64,000 bases of DNA from Endobacterium cereale (GTDB lineage: Bacteria > Pseudomonadota > Alphaproteobacteria > Rhizobiales > Rhizobiaceae): contig NZ_WIXI01000051.1 in assembly GCF_009617585.1 (NCBI RefSeq), positions 62,001-126,000 of the forward strand, given 5' to 3'. Positions 51,801-59,871 of the stretch are shown piece after piece (within the stretch, counting starts at the first letter, position 1; the number at the start of each line of letters is the position of its first letter). Both the position numbers and the translations under genes were made by a program. The notes under the pieces are model-generated. The model worked only from the letters and a program-made list of their open reading frames with translations, made no database searches and was not told the origin of the DNA.

Positions 51801-52336
51801 TGTTCCCGTTCGCCCGCTTCCCGGGCGTCGATACGCTGCTTGGCCCGGAAATGCGCTCGACTGGCGAAGTCATCGGCCTCGACACCGATTTCGCTCTCGC
51901 CTTCGCCAAAAGCCAGCTCGGCGCCAGCGTCGAACTACCGCGTGACGGTGCAGTCTTCGTTTCTGTCCGCAACAGCGACAAAGAACGCGTCCTGCCTGCC
52001 ATCCGCATTCTGGTGGAAATCGGCTTCAAGGTCATCGCCACCGGCGGCACCGCGCGGTTCCTCGCCGAACACGGCATCGAAGCAACCAAGATCAACAAGG
52101 TTCTGGAAGGCCGTCCGCATATCGAGGACGCCATCCGCAACCGTCAGGTCCAGCTGGTCATCAACACGACGGACAGCAACAAGGCGATCTCGGACTCGAA
52201 GTCGCTGCGCCGCGCCACGCTGATGCAGAAGGTGCCCTATTACACCACCATGGCCGGCGCAGAAGCCGCTGCCATGGCGATCAAGGCGCTGAAGGCCGGT
52301 AACCTCGAAGTTCGGCCGCTGCAGAGCTACTTCTGA
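48851..52336 (+). CDS. carB: Carbamoyl-phosphate synthase large subunit
   Basis: 1161 residues from [30 protein letters not shown]. Two homologous ATP-grasp halves are present, the second starting near [36 protein letters not shown]. The C-terminal regulatory MGS-like domain reads [42 protein letters not shown]. It makes carbamoyl phosphate from bicarbonate, ATP and CarA-derived ammonia. Length is somewhat above E. coli CarB because of an insert near residues 155-200, seen in alphaproteobacteria. It ends in a strong terminator. Confidence 0.98.
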   Translation: [1161 protein letters not shown]

Positions 52337-52358
52337 TCCGCTTGAAACAACCAATTCG

Positions 52359-52391
52359 AAAAGGCCCGCGTTTATCGACGCGGGCCTTTTT
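52359..52391 (+). terminator. carB terminator
   Basis: AAAAGGCCCGCG (52359-52370) pairs with CGCGGGCCTTTTT (52379-52391) around an 8-nt loop. Confidence 0.92.
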
Positions 52392-52465
52392 CGTTTCAGG
52401 CAATGAACGTTGTCTGCGGCCATGAGCAATGGTAATTTTCCGACGTCTGTCGGGGGAAGGCTGCC

Positions 52466-53677
52466 ATGTCGAAAAACATCGTCATTCTGTTTGACGGCAC
52501 GTCGAACGGCATTTCGGAAAATCGCACCAATATCCTGCGCCTGTTCGGCACCCTCGAGCGGTCGCAACAGCAGATCGTGTATTATGATCCCGGTGTCGGC
52601 ACCTTTGGCGCCGACAATGCCTGGTCAAAACTCTATCGCAACACCGTTGAGATTTGGGGTTTGGCAACCGGTTGGGGGCTCGATCAGAACGTCAAGGAAG
52701 CCTATCGATTTCTCGTTGAGAACTATGATGCAGGGCCGCTGGTGGATCGCCATCACCCGGATCGTGACCGTATCTACATTTTTGGCTTCAGCCGAGGCGC
52801 CTATTCCGCCCGTGTTCTTGCCGGCTTCATCCATGCGTTCGGTCTCAGCACCAGGTATCATCTGAACCTGCTCGATTACGCCTATAGCACCTACAAAGGC
52901 ATTCCTCTTCACGAGGAAAAAGTATCACCGACCAGTGAAGAAGAAGAAGCGCCATCAGCCTTCGCCTCCATGCGCCTGTACGAACGAACGCTGCGCAACG
53001 ACCGCCCGCCGATCAAGCTTCTCGGACTGTTCGACACAGTCGCCTCCGTCATCGAGCCCGGCAAACACTGGCCGCAATTGAAGACTCACCCTTTCACGCG
53101 GCAAAACCCCAGCGTCGAATGGGTCAGGCATGCGGTCGCCATTGATGAACGGCGCACCATGTTTCAGTCGGAGCTCTGGGCCGTCGGGCAGGATTATAGG
53201 GGCAGTCCCTTCAAGAAAGTGCAAGGCAAACAGAATTTCAGCGAAGTCTGGTTTGCGGGCGTGCATGGCGATGTCGGTGGCGGATATACCGAAGAGGCAA
53301 GCGGTCAGATCAAGATTCCGCTCGAATGGATGATACGGGAAACCCAGCCGACCGGCCTGATCTACAAACAGAAGACCATCGACAATCTGGTGCTCGGCAA
53401 GCCATCGGGAAAACGCCCTAACCGGCATGTGCCGCTTGATCCCCTGGCGCCTCTGCACGATTCCATGACGGCAGCGTGGACCTTGCTTGAATACATGCCT
53501 CGTCGCGTGCCCATCACGTCCTGGCGAAAGCCCGGCAACACCGGTTTGTATCTGCCGCTTCAGGACCGCAGGCTCATACCGAAAAATGCATCTGTGCATC
53601 AAACGGTGAAAATCCGCATGGATGGAAGCAACTACCGCCCCCCCAACCTTCCTGACGATCTTGTCTTCGTGCCGTGA
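52466..53677 (+). CDS. DUF2235 alpha/beta hydrolase
   Basis: 403 residues. It opens with MSKNIVILFDGTSNGI. The nucleophile elbow GFSRGA (S109) is at 107-112, the probable acid Asp190 lies in LLGLFDTVAS, and His267 lies in FAGVHGDVGGGY, giving the DUF2235 triad. Some family members are T6SS phospholipase effectors (Tle type), others are stand-alone hydrolases. No VgrG, PAAR or immunity gene is next to this one, and it lacks a signal peptide, so an effector role is unproven. GGGGGAAGG precedes the start. Confidence 0.9.
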   Translation: MSKNIVILFDGTSNGISENRTNILRLFGTLERSQQQIVYYDPGVGTFGADNAWSKLYRNTVEIWGLATGWGLDQNVKEAYRFLVENYDAGPLVDRHHPDRDRIYIFGFSRGAYSARVLAGFIHAFGLSTRYHLNLLDYAYSTYKGIPLHEEKVSPTSEEEEAPSAFASMRLYERTLRNDRPPIKLLGLFDTVASVIEPGKHWPQLKTHPFTRQNPSVEWVRHAVAIDERRTMFQSELWAVGQDYRGSPFKKVQGKQNFSEVWFAGVHGDVGGGYTEEASGQIKIPLEWMIRETQPTGLIYKQKTIDNLVLGKPSGKRPNRHVPLDPLAPLHDSMTAAWTLLEYMPRRVPITSWRKPGNTGLYLPLQDRRLIPKNASVHQTVKIRMDGSNYRPPNLPDDLVFVP

Positions 53678-53692
53678 ATTTGCTCGGAATTC

Positions 53693-55165
53693 TTAAGCAA
53701 CGAACCGCCCTATCCGGCTGATATCATCGCGAAACTGCTCCAACTCTTCCGCTCGTCTGCTCTCATCGGGAATACGCAGCAAATAGGACGGGTGCACAGT
53801 CACGAACAGCGTTCGCCCCTCATCCATCACGATCGGCCGTCCGCGGACATCCTGCAGCCGGTCCTTGCGGTCGGTCAACGAAAACAACGCCGTCGCGCCC
53901 ATGGCAACGATAAGTTTCGGCTTGACCAGATCGATCTCGCGGGTCAGCCACCAGCGGCATTGCTGGACCTCGCCCATATTCGGGCGCTGATGGATGCGGC
54001 GCTTACCACGCGGTTCATATTTGAAATGTTTGACCGCATTGGTGACGTAAAGCCTGCGACGATCCAGACCGGAAAGCGACAGCGCTTCGTCGAACACCCG
54101 CCCTGCAGGCCCGACAAAAGGCCGGCCTGCCAGATCCTCCTGATCGCCCGGTTGCTCGCCCACGATCATCACGCGCGCATCCACCGGTCCTTCGCCGAAC
54201 ACAGTCTGGGTAGCGCGGCAATGGAGGTCACAGCGGCTGCAATGCCGCGCCTCCTCGCGGAGCGCCTCGATCGTGCCGGCTTCAGCAACCGGTGCAGCCG
54301 GGATGCGCGCCGCCGCTTCCTGCAGGCGATGATGGAAGGCCAAAGGCTCACTCGCCTGTTTTCGCCCCATATCCAGAACCTGCGCCTCCGCACCGGCAAT
54401 CAGACCCGGAATGAGATCGGCCTCGGGAAGGTTTTTCCAATATTTCTTGGGCATTTCCGTCATCATCATCTTCACCTTCAACCGCGCCGGATTGAAGATG
54501 GAGGCGTAATAGGTGCGCCAAAGTTCCTCGGTCTCGTCGCTGATGTCCGGTTTTTGCGCCGGCGCGGAAGACATACGCAGGCTCTCGCCGTCCCAGGAGG
54601 CGGAGCCGCGCGGTGTCGCGATGATCCAGTCCATGTCGGTGAAGCGGCGTTGGAAAAACGGCGCGACGCGGGCGACGATAAAATGGTCCGGCTCGAACCA
54701 CGCGAAAAAACGGCGTCGACCGACGACACCTGCAGGCAGCGACATTTCCTTGAACCGCACGAAGGCCGTCATCTTGTGATAATCGCGCCCCACGGATTTG
54801 TGCATGAGGTGCGCCGCCACGACATCGGCATCTGATTTCACCTCGAGCAGATGCCGTTCATCCTTCAGGCGACACAGAAGGCGATAAAGCAAGGCAAACC
54901 GACCGGGATCGGAATGGCAGACCACCGCTTCTGCCAGCCGAAGAAAGGTTGGCGACACAGAAACCTGCGAACCCTTTCCTACACCAACCTCGAGGCCTAC
55001 CTCATTCGAAGCCGAAACCGCTCCGGTATCAAACAGGCCCTGCACTTCATCTCTAAGCCGCCAGTCGATATTCTTTGGCTCGATCCCCGACATCAAAAAA
55101 CGTCGCGCCGCATCCCGCCATTCGGCAAGATCGCCTCGTCCCTCAAGAAAACAGGTCTCGGTCAT
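53693..55165 (-). CDS. UdgX-type uracil-DNA glycosylase fused to a DUF4130 domain
   Basis: 490 residues. The N-terminal part, about 1-250 (PTFLRLAEAVVCHSDPGRFALLYRLLCRL, WFEPDHFIVARVAPFF), is the DUF4130/TIGR03915 domain. The C-terminal part is UdgX: an iron-sulfur cysteine set (C309, C312, C316), GEQPGDQED at 336-344 and the KRRIH loop at 388-392, whose His392 is expected to form a covalent bond to the uracil-site sugar. It would bind or excise uracil in DNA. The start overlaps the radical SAM gene's stop, so both are made together, under SOS control. Confidence 0.93.
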   Translation of the reverse strand: MTETCFLEGRGDLAEWRDAARRFLMSGIEPKNIDWRLRDEVQGLFDTGAVSASNEVGLEVGVGKGSQVSVSPTFLRLAEAVVCHSDPGRFALLYRLLCRLKDERHLLEVKSDADVVAAHLMHKSVGRDYHKMTAFVRFKEMSLPAGVVGRRRFFAWFEPDHFIVARVAPFFQRRFTDMDWIIATPRGSASWDGESLRMSSAPAQKPDISDETEELWRTYYASIFNPARLKVKMMMTEMPKKYWKNLPEADLIPGLIAGAEAQVLDMGRKQASEPLAFHHRLQEAAARIPAAPVAEAGTIEALREEARHCSRCDLHCRATQTVFGEGPVDARVMIVGEQPGDQEDLAGRPFVGPAGRVFDEALSLSGLDRRRLYVTNAVKHFKYEPRGKRRIHQRPNMGEVQQCRWWLTREIDLVKPKLIVAMGATALFSLTDRKDRLQDVRGRPIVMDEGRTLFVTVHPSYLLRIPDESRRAEELEQFRDDISRIGRFVA

Positions 55166-56394
55166 AACAGCGACAACTGTTCCGGTTTTGGCATGAACAT
55201 AGACCGTAGATCAGTACGATCGACCAGCCGATGCGGCGTCCAGCCATCTGCAGTGATGAACGCCTGCACCTTTTTCAAAGACACGCCGAGCCGACCGACA
55301 TCCTCCAGCCTCAAGCGACGGAACCGGCGCGCAGAAAGAATGGATTTCACCGTCTTGGTGCCGAAGCCCGGGACGCGCAGAAGCGTCTCCTTATCCGCAC
55401 GGTTTACATCCACCGGGAACCTTTCACGATGGCCGAGCGCCCAAGCCAGTTTTGGATCGAGATCGAGATCAAGCATTCCATCCGGCCGCGACGAGGTGAT
55501 CTCGCCGATATCGAACCCGTAAAAACGATAGAGCCAGTCAGCCTGATAAAGCCGATGCTCGCGCATCAACGGCGGTTTGATCAGCGGCAGGTTTTTCGAA
55601 CTATCGGGAATGGGACTGAAGGCCGAATAATAAACGCGCTTGAGGCCGTAACTTCCGTAAAGCCGCGCGCTGGTGCCGAGAATAGTGGCATCGTCGGCCG
55701 CATCTGCACCCACGATCATCTGCGTGCTCTGTCCGGCCGGCGCAAACTTTCGGCGACGTTTCGTCTGCAAGGTCGGTTCTGCCATTTCCTCGATTTTCAG
55801 ACGCAGATTGCCCATCGAACGGCGAATGTTATCCGGCCGCTTTTCCGGTGCGAATTTGCCGATGCCGGCATCAGTCGGCAATTCGATATTGATCGACAAC
55901 CGATCCGCATAAAGACCTGCCTCCTCGATCAACTGCGGCGAGGCTTCGGGAATGGATTTCAGGTGAATGTAACCGCGAAAATTATGGGTCGTGCGCAACT
56001 CACGGGCAATTCGTACCATTTCCTCCATCGTATGGTCGGATGACCGAATGATGCCGGAGGAAAGGAACAGGCCTTCGATATAATTGCGGCGATAAAATTC
56101 CAGTGTCAGCCAGACCACTTCCTCCACTGTAAACCGTGCCCGCTCGACATTGCTCGAAGAGCGGTTGATGCAATAGGCGCAGTCGTAGATGCAGAAATTT
56201 GTCATCAGAATTTTCAGAAGCGAGATGCATCGCCCATCCGGCGCATAGGAATGGCAGATGCCGGATCCTTCCGTGGAGCCCAGTCCGCCGGATGCCGACG
56301 AATCTCTTTTCACTGTTCCGCTCGACGCGCATGAAGCGTCATATTTCGCGGCATCGGACAGAATGGCGAGGCGTTCTTTAAGCGACTTCTTCAT
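55162..56394 (-). CDS. Radical SAM DNA-modification/repair protein paired with UdgX
   Basis: 410 residues from MKKSLKERLAILSDAAKYDASCASSG. The radical SAM cysteines are C68, C72 and C75 (FCIYDCAYC). A C-terminal helix-hairpin-helix (VNRADKETLLRVPGFGTKTVKSIL) suggests DNA binding. The layout matches TIGR03916, a family found next to UdgX/DUF4130 proteins and proposed to act in DNA repair. A GTG 12 bp upstream (56406) has AAGGA before it, but it lies inside the likely promoter and LexA box, so the ATG is preferred. Confidence 0.92.
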   Translation of the reverse strand: MKKSLKERLAILSDAAKYDASCASSGTVKRDSSASGGLGSTEGSGICHSYAPDGRCISLLKILMTNFCIYDCAYCINRSSSNVERARFTVEEVVWLTLEFYRRNYIEGLFLSSGIIRSSDHTMEEMVRIARELRTTHNFRGYIHLKSIPEASPQLIEEAGLYADRLSINIELPTDAGIGKFAPEKRPDNIRRSMGNLRLKIEEMAEPTLQTKRRRKFAPAGQSTQMIVGADAADDATILGTSARLYGSYGLKRVYYSAFSPIPDSSKNLPLIKPPLMREHRLYQADWLYRFYGFDIGEITSSRPDGMLDLDLDPKLAWALGHRERFPVDVNRADKETLLRVPGFGTKTVKSILSARRFRRLRLEDVGRLGVSLKKVQAFITADGWTPHRLVDRTDLRSMFMPKPEQLSLL

Positions 56395-56400
56395 TAGTCT

Positions 56401-56415
56401 GTTCACTATATGTTC
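56401..56415 (-). promoter_or_regulatory. LexA (SOS) box of the UdgX operon
   Basis: GTTC-ACTATAT-GTTC is a perfect alphaproteobacterial SOS box (GTTC-N7-GTTC). On the minus strand it overlaps a TATAGT -10 (56410-56405), with CTTGAC 16 bp before it. A transcript from this promoter would begin about 4 nt before the ATG at 56394, so LexA would block initiation directly. Confidence 0.88.
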
Positions 56416-56549
56416 CTTATCTCAATGTCAAGAAACACTGCAAAAGCAATCGCCCCCCTGTGAAACCGAAGCTGGATGCACTATGTCTGTTTTTGTTGGA
56501 ATTTGCCGTCAGACTTCTGTTATACTGGCGCAAATAATGATTTTCGGAC

Positions 56550-56585
56550 GGTTCCGGGGTTTTGCTCCGGGACCTCTTTCTTTTT
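56550..56585 (+). terminator. Intrinsic terminator in the greA leader
   Basis: GGTTCCGGGG (56550-56559) pairs with CTCCGGGACC (56565-56574) around a TTTTG loop, then TCTTTCTTTTT. It lies 39 bp before the greA ATG on the same strand, downstream of a TATACT -10 at 56521-56526, so it should attenuate greA transcription. Confidence 0.8.
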
Positions 56586-56623
56586 GTGTCCGCGGATGGC
56601 GGGCACGGGTCGAGGACTAGGAC

Positions 56624-57100
56624 ATGGTTGAAAAGGTACCGATGACGCCGAATGGTTTCACGAAGCTTCAGGAGGAGCTTCGCTGGCGTCAACAGGAAGA
56701 ACGCCCGCGTATCATCGAGGCGATCGCCGAAGCGCGCGCCCACGGCGACCTGTCGGAAAATGCCGAATACCATGCTGCCAAGGAAGCCCAGAGCCACAAC
56801 GAAGGCCGCGTGACCGAACTCGAGGATCTGACGGCTCGTGCCGAGGTCATCGATTTGTCCAAAATGTCCGGTTCGACCATCAAGTTCGGCGCAACCGTCA
56901 AGCTTGTCGATGAGGACACCGACGAGGAAAAGACCTACCAGATCGTCGGCGACCAGGAAGCCGACGTAAAGCAGGGTCGCATCTCGATCTCCTCGCCCAT
57001 CGCTCGCGCGATGATCGGCAAGGAAGCTGGCGATTCGATCGAAGTTGTCGCACCAGGCGGCTCCAAGGCCTACGAAATCCTCGCTGTCACCTGGGGCTGA
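56624..57100 (+). CDS. greA: Transcription elongation factor GreA
   Basis: 158 residues, standard length. The N-terminal coiled coil (TPNGFTKLQEELRWRQQEERPRIIEAIAEARAHGDLSENAEYHAAKEAQSHNEGRV) carries the acidic tip residues of GreA. The C-terminal FKBP-like domain ends VAPGGSKAYEILAVTW. It rescues stalled RNA polymerase by stimulating transcript cleavage. Its leader contains an intrinsic terminator, and the lpcC-like gene follows by 13 bp. Confidence 0.97.
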   Translation: MVEKVPMTPNGFTKLQEELRWRQQEERPRIIEAIAEARAHGDLSENAEYHAAKEAQSHNEGRVTELEDLTARAEVIDLSKMSGSTIKFGATVKLVDEDTDEEKTYQIVGDQEADVKQGRISISSPIARAMIGKEAGDSIEVVAPGGSKAYEILAVTWG

Positions 57101-57113
57101 TTGGCCCCAGCGC

Positions 57114-58220
57114 ATGCCGCCGGAGACTTTTATCGTGCCGCTGACCGATATTCGCAAGGTGCGGGTGATTGCCCCCAACTTCAAGCGGCGCCTCTCCGGC
57201 GTGACATCGACCATTATACAGCTCCTGCCGGTGCAGAACCGGCAGGGCCAGCAGGTGGCCTCACTCGGCCCCGGCCTTCCCGCCACCCTGCCCTTCATCC
57301 GTTTTCGCGATCTCGTACGTCTCTGGTCAAAACCGGAGGATTGGCCTGTGCGCATATGGCACGCGCGCCGTAACATCGAGATGTTGCCGGCCATTGTCCT
57401 GCGCGACGTTTTGCGGATGAAAATCCGCATCGTCTTCACCTCGGCTTCCCAGCGCAAACACAGTGGCTGGACCAAATGGCTGATCTCGAAGATGGACGCG
57501 GTTATCGCCACAAGCGCCAAAACCTCGGCCTATCTGGAAGTGCCCAGCACCGTTGTGCTGCATGGTATCAGTACCCAGCGCTTTTGCCCGCCGGATGACA
57601 AGGCAACGGCAAAACGCGCCTGTGGCCTTCCTGAAACGGCAAAGATCGCCGGCTGTTTTGGCCGCGTCCGCCACCAGAAGGGCACCGACCTCTTCGTCGA
57701 CAGCATGATCCGCCTCCTGCCGAACCGGCCGGACTGGATCGCCATCATCGCCGGCCGCGCGACGGCAAAGCATGTAGCGTTCGAAAACGACCTGAAGGCG
57801 CGCGTGGCGGCAGCCGGCCTTGCCGACCGCATCCTGTTTGTCGGCGAACACACCAATATCAATGATTGGTACCGTGCGCTCGACCTCTTTGTCGCGCCGC
57901 AACGCTGGGAAGGATTTGGCCTCACTCCGCTTGAGGCAATGGCGACGGCCGTACCGGTGGTGGCCACCGATGTCGGCGCCTTTTCCGAACTGGTGGTGAC
58001 CGGCGAAGACGAGACGGGCGAGATTATCGCGCGAGACGATCTTGACGCCATGGTGACGAAAACGGCCGGCTTCATGGATAATGAGCGTCGCTTGCTGGCC
58101 GCGGGCGAGCGGTCACGTCATCACGCGACGACCCGTTTCAGCATCGAAGGCGAAGCGGAAAAACTGGCTAAGATTTACGAAAGAGCAGCGCGGGCTGATC
58201 CGGCACCGCGCAACAGCTGA
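57114..58220 (+). CDS. lpcC: LPS core mannosyltransferase, family GT4 (LpcC-like)
   Basis: 368 residues from MPPETFIVPLTDIRKVRVIAPNFKRRLSGVTST. Contains the GT4 pattern: GCFGRVRHQKGTDLFVDSMIRLL at about 195 and WEGFGLTPLEAMATAVPVVATDVGAF near 285. LpcC in Rhizobium adds mannose to the LPS core; the name is by similarity and by its position next to greA. It probably shares the greA transcript, so attenuation in the greA leader would affect it too. Confidence 0.8.
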   Translation: MPPETFIVPLTDIRKVRVIAPNFKRRLSGVTSTIIQLLPVQNRQGQQVASLGPGLPATLPFIRFRDLVRLWSKPEDWPVRIWHARRNIEMLPAIVLRDVLRMKIRIVFTSASQRKHSGWTKWLISKMDAVIATSAKTSAYLEVPSTVVLHGISTQRFCPPDDKATAKRACGLPETAKIAGCFGRVRHQKGTDLFVDSMIRLLPNRPDWIAIIAGRATAKHVAFENDLKARVAAAGLADRILFVGEHTNINDWYRALDLFVAPQRWEGFGLTPLEAMATAVPVVATDVGAFSELVVTGEDETGEIIARDDLDAMVTKTAGFMDNERRLLAAGERSRHHATTRFSIEGEAEKLAKIYERAARADPAPRNS

Positions 58221-58258
58221 TCAATCAGGCACCCCATTCTTTTCATGAGACTTGCCCC

Positions 58259-59062
58259 ATGCGCGCCATCGTTATCAATCTTGTGTCGGCATCGGAGCGT
58301 ATGGCGTTTCAAAAGAGCCAGCTGGAAAAACTTGGCATAGACTATCAGCGACTTGAAGCTTTCGACGGTACGAATGCCACGGCGCTACGCCCACAGGACT
58401 ATTGGGACACGTGGCAACGCCCACTCAGGTCGAGTGAAAAAGCCTGCTTCCTCAGCCACAGAAAGGCTTGGGAGATTGTTGCCGCAAGCGGCGAACCAAT
58501 GCTCGTTCTGGAAGACGACGCAATTCTGTCGCGCAATACGGCAGCATTTTTGAAGCAAGTCGAGGATGCAAAACATCTTGATTTCGTCACTCTGGAAGTG
58601 CGCGGCCGGAAAAAGTTGATCGCCAAACTTACCACGAAACGGGAGGAAGACGCCCCAATCCGCCGGCTATATCAGGACCGCACCGGCGCTGCCGCCTATA
58701 TCCTGTACCCGTCTGGCGCGGAAAAGCTGCTAGCGAAATCTGAACGCAAATGCGGGCTTGCCGATGCCGTCATTGCGGCGGCTTACGAATTGCTTGCCTA
58801 TCAGGCAGATCCGGCATTGGCACTACAGATAGACCGGTGCGAATATTACGGCGTAGAGCAGCCCATCGTAACCCAGTCGTCGATCGGCACCACCAAACCG
58901 TCAAATACGCTGTCCAAAGCGGGAAACCGGTATATCGGGTTCAAGATCCGACGGATAATGGCGCAGCTTCGCATGGGCTTGAGGCGGATCGTGAAATCCC
59001 CCGTTGCAATACGTCGAGAGATTGACTTGGACAAAAGTGGGTTTGACCGCTTTCCGCGTTAA
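58259..59062 (+). CDS. Glycosyltransferase family 25 protein
   Basis: 267 residues beginning MRAIVINLVSASERMAFQKSQLEKLGIDYQRLEAFDG, typical for GT25 enzymes of LPS synthesis; SEKACFLSHRKAWE and PMLVLEDDAIL (the acidic metal/nucleotide-binding motif) follow. It likely adds a sugar to the LPS core or O-antigen. It lies 38 bp after lpcC in the same direction. Confidence 0.92.
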   Translation: MRAIVINLVSASERMAFQKSQLEKLGIDYQRLEAFDGTNATALRPQDYWDTWQRPLRSSEKACFLSHRKAWEIVAASGEPMLVLEDDAILSRNTAAFLKQVEDAKHLDFVTLEVRGRKKLIAKLTTKREEDAPIRRLYQDRTGAAAYILYPSGAEKLLAKSERKCGLADAVIAAAYELLAYQADPALALQIDRCEYYGVEQPIVTQSSIGTTKPSNTLSKAGNRYIGFKIRRIMAQLRMGLRRIVKSPVAIRREIDLDKSGFDRFPR

Positions 59063-59080
59063 AGCCTCACCTCAGAAAAT

Positions 59081-59815
59081 TCACCACCAGCCGGTGCGCT
59101 CTCGGCGGTGAAGGGATTTTAGACGCGCGAACGCTGTATCATTGGTCTGCAGGCGATCGTAGATCGTCTTCAGGATCAGCCCCATGGGCTGCTGTTCGAC
59201 GAACACCCGATCCAGTCGCCATCGCATATTGCGCAACGTGTCATCTGTTCCCACGGTAAAGCTCGACATGCCCTCGAATAACGGAACGAGTTCCGTCTGC
59301 AGGGCATCAATTTTTTCAGCATTCACATGGCCATCAGCAGCATCAGTGACGAAACGTTCGCTTTCATAGATCTTGACGGTATTCACAAGAACCGACGCCA
59401 TCAGCGCGGCGTTGCGAACCGCCTCACGATCATCGAGATCGGCAAATGTGTCGCAAGCGGAAATCAGCCAGCGAATATTGAGATTCTGGCAGAGGAATTC
59501 CGCTTCTTGCTCCCAGAGTTCCCTGAACAGAGCAAAAGTCTTTTCCACCTGAAATTCGCGACGCAACAGCACGACAAGCTTGGCATGGTAGAAGACGAGT
59601 TCGGGCTTTCCGGAAAATTCTCGTCGCAAATTGGCCAAATGGGTGTCTACGGATTTTTCAGAGCCGCGTGTTTGAACGGTCTCGCCGCCATCGACAATCC
59701 GCAGCTTCATCACTCGAAAATCCGTAGTCGTATCAGCGTGCTTCTTCGCGCCCCAACGCTTGCGGTGCTGGTTGAAAGAAAGGAAATTTTCAATCGCGGT
59801 CTTTTTTCGCGGCAT
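59081..59815 (-). CDS. Hypothetical protein in the LPS region
   Basis: 244 residues, largely helical with no membrane segment or signal peptide. It begins MPRKKTAIENFLSFNQHRKRWGAKKH. I do not recognise a domain. It is convergent with the GT25 gene and lies downstream of the pyruvyltransferase-like gene, 56 bp apart, so it may be part of a surface-polysaccharide unit. Confidence 0.7.
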   Translation of the reverse strand: MPRKKTAIENFLSFNQHRKRWGAKKHADTTTDFRVMKLRIVDGGETVQTRGSEKSVDTHLANLRREFSGKPELVFYHAKLVVLLRREFQVEKTFALFRELWEQEAEFLCQNLNIRWLISACDTFADLDDREAVRNAALMASVLVNTVKIYESERFVTDAADGHVNAEKIDALQTELVPLFEGMSSFTVGTDDTLRNMRWRLDRVFVEQQPMGLILKTIYDRLQTNDTAFARLKSLHRRERTGWW

Positions 59816-59871
59816 GCGGCATTCCCTTAAATCAACACGGCAGGAAAATTTCTTCTGGGCACTTGGAGAGC

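Noticed and set aside
56404..56406. GTG as the start of the radical SAM gene
   Set aside because: It has an AAGGA before it but lies inside the LexA box and predicted -10; the ATG 12 bp later gives the N-terminus expected for the family.
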